A stretch of DNA of 15,608 nucleotides. Origin: Actinomycetes bacterium. Its GTDB lineage: Bacteria; Actinomycetota; Acidimicrobiia; Acidimicrobiales; Bog-793. Under the pieces are notes generated by a model. The model saw only the letters and a program-made list of their open reading frames with translations, had not been told where the DNA came from and ran no database searches. Made by a program: the position numbers and the translations under genes. Positions 6,573-13,547 of the stretch are shown here, piece after piece; within the stretch, counting starts at the first letter, position 1; every line of letters begins with the position of its first letter. Location: the NCBI GenBank assembly GCA_021823365.1, contig JAKAOD010000015.1:1-15608 (forward strand), in the 5' to 3' direction.

Positions 6573-7080
6573 GTGGCCGAAACTCGCAAGGCTCGGGTGG
6601 TGCTGAACGGGACGCACTTCGAGCTGGAAGACCCGCCAAGGTCGACGTGCGCGAAGCCCCGAGCGCTGCCTGCCCATCGAGGAGAGCCGCTATGACGACC
6701 GCCTCTGGCCGTCCGACGCGTCGAGCCCACGGGACGCCGCGGCGATCCACGTCGGGAACGAGTACCCCGGTGACTGGCAGGTCGTCGGCCTGGTCGACCT
6801 CGACACGGGCGAGGCGGCTGAGGCGGTCGCGCCGCGGACCTCGTTCGAGGAGGACCCGGTCGCGGCGGCCGCACCGGCGCGACGGACGCTTCGGCGGCTG
6901 CAGGCCTTGTTCTCGAAGGAGACCTGGCAGATCGGCGGGAGCGGGGCAGAGCTCCTCCGGGCGGTTGCTGAGGAGCTGGTCCGCGCCGGCCACGACCACG
7001 CCGCCTACGCACCAGGGCCGGACGGGCCGCGCTGGTGCGGCGAAGAGTGGGTCGAAGGTCTCGCGGACGTGGGCTCTTGA
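6573..7080 (+). pseudogene. Hypothetical protein, apparently frameshifted
   Basis: Not recognised. A GTG at 6573, preceded by AAGGG, opens MAETRKARVVLNGTHFELEDPP and then stops at 6693-6695. The protein-like reading continues in the next frame from about 6640 to a TGA at 7078: CLPIEESRYDDRLWPSDASS, then NEYPGDWQVVGLVDLDTGE and a C-terminal WCGEEWVEGLADVGS. The second frame has strong codon bias but no ATG, GTG or TTG start of its own. The simplest reading is one gene of about 168 aa with a single-base indel between 6630 and 6690. It stands 21 bp before the intact 272-aa gene and looks like the first gene of an operon. A sequencing error is a live alternative. Confidence 0.55.
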
Positions 7081-7101
7081 GATCGAGGAAAGGAGCCGCA
7101 G

Positions 7102-7920
7102 ATGGCCGTGAAGGAGACCAGCGACGCTAAACGGCTCGGAGCGATTGGCGATGCTGCGGTGGCGGCACCGGTCCGCTTCTTGCTCGACGAGGCCAAGCTC
7201 GCCGAGGTCTTCGCCGAGAAGGTCGAGGACAAGGAGGAGCCGGCGTCGCTCAGGCAGTACTCGGGCGAGTCGCAGTCGGCCCAGCTCGCCTCGCTCGTCT
7301 ACGACACCCAGGTGGCCGGCGTGCTCGTCCTCGACCCCGAGGACGAGGTGTGCCTGGGTGCCGATGCCGGCGAAGGCGCCCGGGAGGCGGTGGGGCGTCT
7401 GGCGGCCGAGGTGGTCGAGCGCCTCGGCAGGGCGCGGGCGGAGCTCGCGCTCGACGAGCTCGTGCACGACATCGCCGCGCCCTCGGCGGCGGACGCGAAC
7501 AACGGCGGGGTCGAGGCCCAGGTGGCCTATCTCGTCGAGGCGCTCGGAGCGGATGAGGCGCGGTTGGTGCTTTTCAAGCGGGCGCGACAGCTTTCGCCCG
7601 AGCGGGCCGTCGCGATCTACGACAACTACAGCTCCGCGTTCTCCGAGCTGTCGGCGGTGGTGGAGGATCTCGAGGAGGAGGAGTACAGCGCTCGGGTGGT
7701 AGACATCGTGCGCGAGCGCCTCGTCGGGGCGGCCGAGGCGATGTGCGGCACCGGGCTCGAGGCGGAGATCGTGATCTGCGACTTCGCGGGCAAGATGTGG
7801 GCGCTGACGGGCGGGATGAGCTACGGGGACTACCCGACCGAGGCGTACGAGGAGGTGGCGCTCGTCGGCGACGCTGGTATCGGGGACGAGCCGGTCGCTC
7901 GTGGCGGAACGGGAGGGTGA
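7102..7920 (+). CDS. Acidic hypothetical protein, plasmid/mobile-element type
   Basis: 272 aa, soluble and acidic, with no family I can name. ATG at 7102 with AAGGAG six to seven bases upstream. Two segments look conserved. The first is LDELVHDIAAPSAADANN continuing through GGVEAQVAYLVEALG (117-149), a helix pair with an N-N-G-x-x-x-Q-x-x-Y/F-L-V/L-E pattern. The second is WALTGGMSYGDYPTEAYE (233-250), near the C-terminus. From memory, W-A-(L/V)-T-G-G-M-(S/T)-x-G-D-x-P-T-(E/D) occurs in hypothetical proteins on actinobacterial plasmids and integrative elements. A strongly acidic EEEE stretch lies near 191-194. It is flanked by two damaged genes on the same strand, so it may be the only survivor of an accessory cassette. 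Confidence 0.75.
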   Translation: MAVKETSDAKRLGAIGDAAVAAPVRFLLDEAKLAEVFAEKVEDKEEPASLRQYSGESQSAQLASLVYDTQVAGVLVLDPEDEVCLGADAGEGAREAVGRLAAEVVERLGRARAELALDELVHDIAAPSAADANNGGVEAQVAYLVEALGADEARLVLFKRARQLSPERAVAIYDNYSSAFSELSAVVEDLEEEEYSARVVDIVRERLVGAAEAMCGTGLEAEIVICDFAGKMWALTGGMSYGDYPTEAYEEVALVGDAGIGDEPVARGGTGG

Positions 7921-7922
7921 TC

Positions 7923-8113
7923 GTGGCCATCCGCTACGCCGATCTGGTGCGGCGGTCGCACAGGGCCTCGGGCCGATCTCACGCACGCTTCGCCGCGGCG
8001 GGCTTGCACCCCGGCTCGAGGGCTTCGGGGGGAACGTCCTCGGCCTCGTGGTGCGGGACGGGCGGACAGAGGAGTTGGTCACCTGCGACGAGGAGCTCGA
8101 CGACATCAAGCAA
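7923..8113 (+). pseudogene. Frameshifted small hypothetical gene, third of the plasmid-like cluster
   Basis: A GTG two bases after the stop of the 272-aa gene opens MAIRYADLVRRSHRAS. The protein-like reading then moves to another frame: LRRGGLAPRLEGFGGNVLGL followed by VVRDGRTEELVTCDEELDD. The G-G-N-V-x-x-L-V-V ... L-V-T-x-(D)E-(D)E pattern resembles short mobile-element hypothetical proteins that I recall, but the match is weak. The frame change lies near 7965-7985. The 3' end is unclear because from about 8080 the opposite strand reads as the broken CitE-like gene. The end given is where the plus-strand reading stops looking real. Confidence 0.4.
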
Positions 8114-8512
8114 TGCGACGGCGGTCTTGACCAGTGGCAGGAGCGCCGTGGAGCCGGAGCGCGACCGAACGCTGTCTCGAGGTCGGGCAGCGTCGTCGAC
8201 AGCGCCTCGGCGCCGGCAACATCGGCCTTCGCGAGACAGATCCCCGTCAGCGGCGGCGAGAGCAGCTCCTCGATACTCGCACGACCTTCGTCGCCGTTCG
8301 GCACGCGGACCCAGATCTCAGCCGAGTGCTCCTCGGCAGGAGGAAGGTTCGCGAGCCACGTGGCGGCCGCACGCCGCTGGCCGTGCCGCGGGAGCGACGC
8401 CGTCCTCGAGATCGACGATTATGGCGTCGGCTCGGCGTTCGAGAGCTTGCTCGAGCTTGCCTGAGGCATCGCCGGGCACGAATAGATAGCTTCGGGGCGG
8501 GGCGTCTGTCAC
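8078..8512 (-). pseudogene. CitE-like CoA-ester lyase, truncated and frameshifted
   Basis: HpcH/HpaI aldolase superfamily (citrate lyase beta / citramalyl- or malyl-CoA lyase type), which would cleave a hydroxyacyl-CoA to acetyl-CoA plus a 2-oxo acid. The start is a GTG overlapping the stop of the hydratase gene by 4 bp. The N-terminus is clear: PRSYLFVPGD, then DAIIVDLEDGVAP. Near 8345 the reading shifts frame to WLANLPPAEEHSAEIWVRVP continuing to TTLPDLETAFG. Near 8160 it shifts back to SGSTALLPLVKTAVALLDVV. The PLVKTA segment has Lys where the family has the metal-binding Glu (V-x-x-x-x-E-T/S). Only about 145 of an expected 270-290 residues remain; sequence downstream has no CitE character. 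Almost certainly inactive. Confidence 0.8.
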
Positions 8513-9387
8513 CGCCGTACTCCCGTCTCGGCGTCGAGAAACACAGCGACTTGACCGTCGGGCCGCACGGCCTCGGCGTGCCAGCTCGCGTCGTCCTCCC
8601 GGCCGATCCCGATTCTGACGGTGTCGCCGTCGAAGACTGGCGCTTCCATCCGGTACGTCACGCGCACGAGCTGCCCGGCGACGCATTCGACTTCGCGCGT
8701 GAGGATGACCGCCAGGAGTGGGCCGTGCACAACAAGACCCGGATATCCCTCGGTCCCGGTCGCATACTCCCGATCGTAGTGGATCCGGTGCGCGTTCCAG
8801 GTGGCGGCGGAGAAGCGGAAGAGCAACACGGGGTCGAAGCCACGAGTCTGCGCGAGCGGAACCCTCGTCGAAGAATGCGCGTTCGCTTCGGCGACGTGGA
8901 CCGCTTGCGCGGCTGTGTCGCTTCGCGTCGCGGGGCCACGGTAGAGCACTGTCTGGGTCTCCAGACGAACGGCGCGCCCTTCCTGCGCATAGGTATGGAC
9001 GTAACTGGCAATGGCCAGCGGCCCGCGGCGGCCCTCGCGTGTCGACAGGCTAGCGAGGTGCGACCGCCGCGTCGCGGGCGTGCCGAGTCGGAAGGGCGCG
9101 AGCGCCTCGATCCGAGAGCCGCCCGCCATCCGCCGGGGATAGCGGTCTACAAGTTCGTCACGACGTCGAGGGTGCCCGTCGTAGCCCATCTCGTCTGGCG
9201 CTGCGAGTTCGGGGAAGTACGCCCAGTGCCAGAGCAGCGGCAGCTCCTCGCCGACCGAGAAGCGCCGCGGGTCGCCGATGACGCTCGCGAGACGCGAGGC
9301 GGCCTCGGGCGCCATGTGGTCGGAACGGACTTCCGGCTCGTCGCCGAGCACTCGAGCCGTCCGTGTTTCGTCTCCTCCGCTGCTCAT
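8509..9387 (-). CDS. MaoC/FAS1-like acyl-CoA hydratase (itaconyl/mesaconyl-CoA hydratase type)
   Basis: 292 aa. Double-hotdog hydratase of the FAS1-like/HTD2 group, which adds water to an enoyl-CoA; relatives act on mesaconyl-C4-CoA or itaconyl-CoA. Family marks are LLWHWAYF (51-58), DGHPRRR (70-76), PRRMAGGSRI (84-93), the DPVLLFRFSAATWNAHRIHYD block (175-195) with the N-x-H-R-I-H-Y-D hydratase motif, and GYPGLVVHGPLLA (204-216). The ATG at 9387 has GGAGGAGG upstream and overlaps the stop of the Fe-S gene (ATGA). The 3' end overlaps the GTG of the CitE-like gene (GTGA). Three coupled genes imply one pathway, with the product probably passed to a citramalyl-CoA type lyase. The gene looks intact although the lyase is not. 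Confidence 0.85.
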   Translation of the reverse strand: MSSGGDETRTARVLGDEPEVRSDHMAPEAASRLASVIGDPRRFSVGEELPLLWHWAYFPELAAPDEMGYDGHPRRRDELVDRYPRRMAGGSRIEALAPFRLGTPATRRSHLASLSTREGRRGPLAIASYVHTYAQEGRAVRLETQTVLYRGPATRSDTAAQAVHVAEANAHSSTRVPLAQTRGFDPVLLFRFSAATWNAHRIHYDREYATGTEGYPGLVVHGPLLAVILTREVECVAGQLVRVTYRMEAPVFDGDTVRIGIGREDDASWHAEAVRPDGQVAVFLDAETGVRR

Positions 9388-10430
9388 TGCGCCTCCTCCA
9401 GCTTGACCATCGAACGCTTGAGCAGCTGGGCGAAGTCGACCACCTCGACCTCGCGTTGCTTTCGCCGTGTGCGCGAGGCGTCCTCGGGCAGGATCGTGCA
9501 GCACGGGCACGCAGTGGCGATGATGTCGGCCCTGGTCCTCAGTGTGTCGTCGGCTCGCATGTCGTTGGTCTGGGCGCCAAGGCGCTCCTCGAGCCACATT
9601 CGCGCGCCCGCCGCGCCGCAACAGCGGCCCCATTCCCAAGAGCACCCCATCTCGACTCGGTGCGTGCCGGCCATCGTGTCGAGAACTGAGCGGCGCTCAT
9701 CGAACACCCGGTTGCGGCGGCCGAGGTAGCACGGGTCCTGGTAGGTCACGGTCCGCGGGACCCGGCCCGCAAGCAGCCGGTCGTCGGCGACGAGCCGCTG
9801 GCGCAGCCGGCCGTCGTGGAGGACGCTGAAGTGGCCGCCGAGCGCAGGGTGCTCGTCAGTGATCGTCTCGAAACAGTACGGGCAGGACGCGACGATCGTC
9901 AGGACTCCCGCCTCCACGAGGGTCGCGATGTTCGCCCTCGCCTGCTCCTGGTACAGGTAGTAGATGCAGAGCCGGCGCGCAGGGCCGCCCGTGCAGGACT
10001 TCCGCTGACCCAGGATCGCGAACGAGACGCCCGCGCGGTGCAGCAGGCGGGCGATCGCCAGGGTCGTGCGACGCGCCCGATCGCCGGGCGCCCGTGCGCA
10101 GGCGACCCATAAGAGCACCTCGACCTCGTCGCTGATCACGTCGGTGACGACGGGTACGTCGAATCCGTGGTCCGTGGTCCGGGCGCGGCGCTCGGCAGCT
10201 CCGGGGCCCCAGAGATCACCGCCGCGCTGCACGACGTTCCGCAAGATCGATCCCGGCTCGGCCCGAAAGCTCCCGTCCATGAGCACGTTGTCGCGTCGGA
10301 GCTCGACGTTGGTGCCGACGTGCTCGATGACGACTGGGCACTGTTCGGCAGAGGCCCTGCAGGTTGTGCCGGACCACAGCATGTCTGGGGCGATCACGTC
10401 AGGGACGGGGGTGCGCCGGGGAGCGGGCAT
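9384..10430 (-). CDS. Fe-S/CCG-domain oxidoreductase subunit, short form with degenerate ferredoxin motif
   Basis: 348 aa. Two CCG (cysteine-rich, heterodisulfide-reductase-type) domains are present. The first has Cys111, SCTGGPARR (Cys146) and SCPYC (Cys183, Cys186). The second has QDPCYLG (Cys224), GRCCGAAGARMW (Cys260, Cys261) and ACPCC (Cys288, Cys290). Relatives are Fe-S proteins of about 650-700 aa with a membrane part and two [4Fe-4S] sites, thought to pass electrons from ETF or dehydrogenases to quinone. Here the N-terminal half is absent (an in-frame stop lies just upstream). The remaining ferredoxin motif, normally C-x2-C-x2-C-x3-C-P, reads with Gly21, Cys24, Ser27 and Cys31, so two ligands are lost. 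It starts 24 bp after the ThDP gene, with GAAGG before the ATG. A role as electron carrier for the acyl-CoA dehydrogenase is possible but doubtful. Confidence 0.82.
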   Translation of the reverse strand: MPAPRRTPVPDVIAPDMLWSGTTCRASAEQCPVVIEHVGTNVELRRDNVLMDGSFRAEPGSILRNVVQRGGDLWGPGAAERRARTTDHGFDVPVVTDVISDEVEVLLWVACARAPGDRARRTTLAIARLLHRAGVSFAILGQRKSCTGGPARRLCIYYLYQEQARANIATLVEAGVLTIVASCPYCFETITDEHPALGGHFSVLHDGRLRQRLVADDRLLAGRVPRTVTYQDPCYLGRRNRVFDERRSVLDTMAGTHRVEMGCSWEWGRCCGAAGARMWLEERLGAQTNDMRADDTLRTRADIIATACPCCTILPEDASRTRRKQREVEVVDFAQLLKRSMVKLEEAQ

Positions 10431-10454
10431 CCCCGCCTTCGGGTGTGGTGGACA

Positions 10455-12197
10455 TCACTGGCGCGACGAGATGCGTCCTGCCTGACCTCGCGTCAGGTCC
10501 AGGACCATCGGGTAGTCGGAGGGATCTGTCTGCACGTCGATCAGCGTCGGCCCCTCGCGCCTCAGCGCGGCGTCCACCGCGCTGGTGAGCCTCGCGACGT
10601 CGCTGACACGCTCAGAGGCCGCGCCCATCGCGGTCGCGATGCTCGCGAAGTCAGCTTCCCCGTAGCATACGGCCTCCTCGCCCCCTTGACCTCCCGCCTC
10701 TTGCTTGATCTTGATCAGGCTGAGGGTGGAGTCGTTGAATACCACCACGATCACGTGAAGTCGGTGTCGTACCGCGGTCTCGAGCTCCATCACCGTCATG
10801 CCGAGGCCCCCGTCGCCGGTGAAGGCGACGACCGGATGCTCCGGTCGGCAGAGGGCGGCCGAGATGGCTGCGGGAAGCGCGTAGCCCATGGTGGCGAGGC
10901 CGCTCGAGATGAGCAGACGGTGCGGCTCCTCCACTGGCCACAACGGCATGACGACGAGCATGTGGGCACCTGCGTCGACTGTGGCGATCGTCGCGGGCGG
11001 GGTGAGCGAGCGCACCGTCGCCACGACCTCCTGCGGGGCAAGTCGGCCTTCCACCGGTGCGGGTCCCTGCCTTAGCAGTGCCACCGTCGCGCGTTTCGCG
11101 GCGCGACCGGCACCTGCGGGCCAGTCGTGAGCAGCGGCGCGCTCGCGCAGCTGCTCCGCGGCTGCGGGCAACGGAGCTACGATCTCCGTGTCAGCGGAGA
11201 AGTAGGCCCTCGCCTCGGTCGGCACCTCGCTGACGAGGACGACCGGCGCGGCGTGTTCCCAAGGGGCCGGTATCAGCTCGACCGGGTCGACGCCAAGGCC
11301 AACGACGAGGTCGGCGCTGCCCAGGAGCGGGGACTCCATGGTGCCGCCGGTGACCAGCCCTGCTGCTTCGGCGCAGGAATCAGGGACTATGCCGCGGGCC
11401 CGATAGGTGTGCAGGACCGGGAGCCTGCTGCCGACAAGGGCATTCCGGATCGCACTGGCGTGGTCCAGCGCGCCGAGGCCCAGCATTACAAGCGGACGGC
11501 GAGCAAGGGAGAGCGCCTCGCGAAGAGCGGTGAGGTCCTGAACGGCTGATCCAGTTCGCGCCGTACCGGGCGTGCCGGGCGAGAGCCCCTCCGCCGCAGG
11601 GTCGAAGTTGAGCACCACCGGTCCTCGCGGGAGCGCGCACGCGATCTCGACGGCGCGCGCCGCACCGGCCGTGCAATGGGCCACCCCGAGAGTGACGGCG
11701 GCCTTGCTTATCGACTTGCCGAACGCGTCTTGGTCGATCCGCTGGTGGCCGATACGATCGCGGTCTTTGACAGACACGGTGTCGACGATCGCGACCACCG
11801 GTAGCCGATCCAGCAGGGCGTGCGCGATACCGTTGGCGGCGCTGGCGAGTCCCGGGCCTCGGGTCGCGACCATGGCCCCAGGCACGCCAGTCAACTCGGC
11901 GTACGTTGCCGCCATGATGGCCGCGGCGGTCTCACCGTGGGTCAGGACGAAGCGGATGCCAACATCGGCAGCTGCGCCAATGACGTCAAGGTTCGGCCCA
12001 CCCCCAGGCACGCCGAAGAGCAACTGCGTGCCTGCTTCGGCGAGCGCACCTGCGATGGCGACAGCGGTCTGCCGCGATAGCGGTGGCTCGTGCCGGGCGG
12101 GTCCCAGCTGGCGCCCATCCGGGTAGGCTTCGCCGATCCCGCCGCGGACTGCTCGAGACCGCGACTGCGCGACGTCGACGCTGCCCGTGGAGTTCAT
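10455..12197 (-). CDS. ThDP-dependent enzyme, acetolactate-synthase-like large subunit
   Basis: 580 aa, the usual length for the acetolactate synthase/benzoylformate decarboxylase superfamily. The N-terminal pyrimidine-binding domain carries LLFGVPGGGPN (59-69) and the catalytic Glu89 in THGETAAAIMAATYAE, which activates the cofactor. The central domain spans about 230-360. The C-terminal PP domain has the ThDP motif GDGG (461) to Asn488-Asp489, spaced 24 residues as expected. The ATG at 12197 is chosen for GAGGT eight bases upstream; the open frame continues to 12287 without such a site. Glu89 argues against glyoxylate carboligase, which lacks this Glu. Substrate is undetermined: pyruvate, another 2-oxo acid or a 2-hydroxyacyl-CoA are all possible. 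It leads the leftward transcript that continues into the Fe-S and hydratase genes. Confidence 0.87.
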   Translation of the reverse strand: MNSTGSVDVAQSRSRAVRGGIGEAYPDGRQLGPARHEPPLSRQTAVAIAGALAEAGTQLLFGVPGGGPNLDVIGAAADVGIRFVLTHGETAAAIMAATYAELTGVPGAMVATRGPGLASAANGIAHALLDRLPVVAIVDTVSVKDRDRIGHQRIDQDAFGKSISKAAVTLGVAHCTAGAARAVEIACALPRGPVVLNFDPAAEGLSPGTPGTARTGSAVQDLTALREALSLARRPLVMLGLGALDHASAIRNALVGSRLPVLHTYRARGIVPDSCAEAAGLVTGGTMESPLLGSADLVVGLGVDPVELIPAPWEHAAPVVLVSEVPTEARAYFSADTEIVAPLPAAAEQLRERAAAHDWPAGAGRAAKRATVALLRQGPAPVEGRLAPQEVVATVRSLTPPATIATVDAGAHMLVVMPLWPVEEPHRLLISSGLATMGYALPAAISAALCRPEHPVVAFTGDGGLGMTVMELETAVRHRLHVIVVVFNDSTLSLIKIKQEAGGQGGEEAVCYGEADFASIATAMGAASERVSDVARLTSAVDAALRREGPTLIDVQTDPSDYPMVLDLTRGQAGRISSRQ

Positions 12198-12537
12198 TTC
12201 AACCAACCTCACCTCTGTCGTGACGATGCGCTTCCGACCTCCGACGTCCGAAGTGCGCGATTCGCGGACTCCGCGCTGTCCCGCCATGAGGTGAATCCCT
12301 CATTGACCTCCTCGATCGCCGTTCGACGGTAGCGACTCGCGGTTCATGTCGTGGCGTCAGCGGCCACGCAGAGTTGGAGCATGGCAAGTGCCAGGAAGAT
12401 CGGTCAAAGCGACCATGGGACGCGGATAGGCTGGATGAGCTCGACAGAGAGATCCGAGATAGAGAACGCTCTGACAGCGTGATCCGTAACGGAATGATCT
12501 GCGAGGGTGTGATCCGAGAGAGCAATCTGGAGGCGAC
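12198..12537. promoter_or_regulatory. Divergent control region with phased repeats and dyads
   Basis: 340 bp between the divergent ThDP and dehydrogenase genes, without a gene. GATCCG/GATCTG hexamers start at 12451, 12481, 12496 and 12511, all on a 15-bp grid. The empty 12466 slot holds the inverted repeat ACGCT-CTGAC-AGCGT (12466-12480). Further left, TGGCA-AG-TGCCA (12382-12393) is another perfect dyad. No clear -10/-35 pair was identified. These are candidate regulator sites by structure only. Confidence 0.5.
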
Positions 12538-13461
12538 GTGACGGAATCGGCACAGGCGGCTAATGCGCCCCGCATCGGTTGGATCGGCACCGGTCTGATG
12601 GGGGCGCCGATGTGCCGGCATCTGTTGCAGGCTGGATACCCCGTGACCGTGTTCTCCCGCACACGGCGGTCGGCCGAAGAGCTGGTCGCCCTCGGTGCGG
12701 GCTGGCGGGACTCTCCGGCCGAGGTGGCAGGGGACGCCGACGTCGTCATGACGATGGTCGGCTACCCCGCGGATGTGCGCAACGTCGTGCTCGGCGAGCG
12801 CGGCGTTCTCTCCTCTGCTCGCGCCGGGTCGCTCCTCGTCGACCTCACGACCAGCGAGCCGAGCCTCGCCATCGAGATCGCCGACTTCGCCTCCAAGCGC
12901 GGGGTCGAGTCGCTCGACGCACCGGTCTCGGGCGGGGACGTCGGCGCCCGCAGTGGCACCCTCGTCGTGATGGTCGGGGGCTCGCAGTCGGCATTCGAGC
13001 GGGCGAGGCCGATCCTCGAGACTTTCAGCCGTCTTGTCCAGCGTCAGGGCGGCCCGGGAGCGGGACAGCACACTAAGGCGGTCAACCAGATCGCAATTGC
13101 GGCCGGCATGGTCGCGCTCTCCGAGGCCTTGCTCTACGGCTACGTCGCCGGGCTCGACCTCGACCGTGTCCTCGAGACAATCGGCGGGGGTGCCGCCGGC
13201 TCGTGGTCGATGGCCAACTACGGTCCGAGGATGATCGGCGGTGACTTCGAGCCCGGGTTCAAGGTCGAGCTCTTCGTCAAGGACCTCGGCATCGCCCTCA
13301 CCGAAGCGAGGCGAATGAACCTCGCGCTTCCCGGCACCGCCCTCGCTGAGCAGCTCTATGTCGCCTTGATGGCACAAGGTCGCGGTGCCAAGGGAACGCA
13401 TTCGCTCCTGCTCGCACTCGCCGAGCTCTCTAAGGTCGAGTGGAAGCCGGCCCCCTCCTGA
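12538..13461 (+). CDS. NAD(P)-dependent beta-hydroxyacid dehydrogenase (HIBADH family)
   Basis: 307 aa, full length for the 3-hydroxyisobutyrate dehydrogenase / tartronate-semialdehyde reductase family. It has the Rossmann motif GWIGTGLMG (14-22) with Arg at the end of the second strand (FSRTRRS, 39-45), which favours NADP. It also has LVDLTTSEPS (100-109), the substrate-binding signature DAPVSGG (127-133), and the catalytic Lys180 with Asn183 in GQHTKAVNQI. The GTG at 12538 has GGAGG four bases upstream. It is transcribed away from the ThDP gene and toward the acyl-CoA dehydrogenase gene, whose stop is 86 bp away. It oxidises a 3-hydroxyacid or reduces a semialdehyde; the true substrate cannot be read from sequence. 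The location suggests a link with the ThDP product. Confidence 0.92.
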   Translation: MTESAQAANAPRIGWIGTGLMGAPMCRHLLQAGYPVTVFSRTRRSAEELVALGAGWRDSPAEVAGDADVVMTMVGYPADVRNVVLGERGVLSSARAGSLLVDLTTSEPSLAIEIADFASKRGVESLDAPVSGGDVGARSGTLVVMVGGSQSAFERARPILETFSRLVQRQGGPGAGQHTKAVNQIAIAAGMVALSEALLYGYVAGLDLDRVLETIGGGAAGSWSMANYGPRMIGGDFEPGFKVELFVKDLGIALTEARRMNLALPGTALAEQLYVALMAQGRGAKGTHSLLLALAELSKVEWKPAPS

Positions 13462-13547
13462 GCGGTGAACTTGTGGCGCCTCGACCGACGAGTACCGCCG
13501 GGGCCGAGTTCGCTGGCGCTCGATCACTGCTTCCATCGTGACGAGGG

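Noticed and set aside
6487..8304. Minus-strand open frame of 605 codons
   Set aside because: It is antisense to the 272-aa gene with a good ribosome site; only its first part (8304 to about 8160) is real, as the middle segment of the CitE-like pseudogene.
8134..9729. Plus-strand open frame of 531 codons
   Set aside because: It is antisense to the hydratase and Fe-S genes, which have family motifs and coupled starts; Arg-rich shadow.
10455..13461. ThDP enzyme plus HIBADH-type reductase as a glyoxylate carboligase/tartronate-semialdehyde pair
   Set aside because: The gene pair fits, but the ThDP enzyme keeps the catalytic Glu (THGETA) that glyoxylate carboligase lacks, so I do not call it Gcl.
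12199..13536. Minus-strand open frame of 445 codons
   Set aside because: It is antisense to the HIBADH-family dehydrogenase and has no features of its own.
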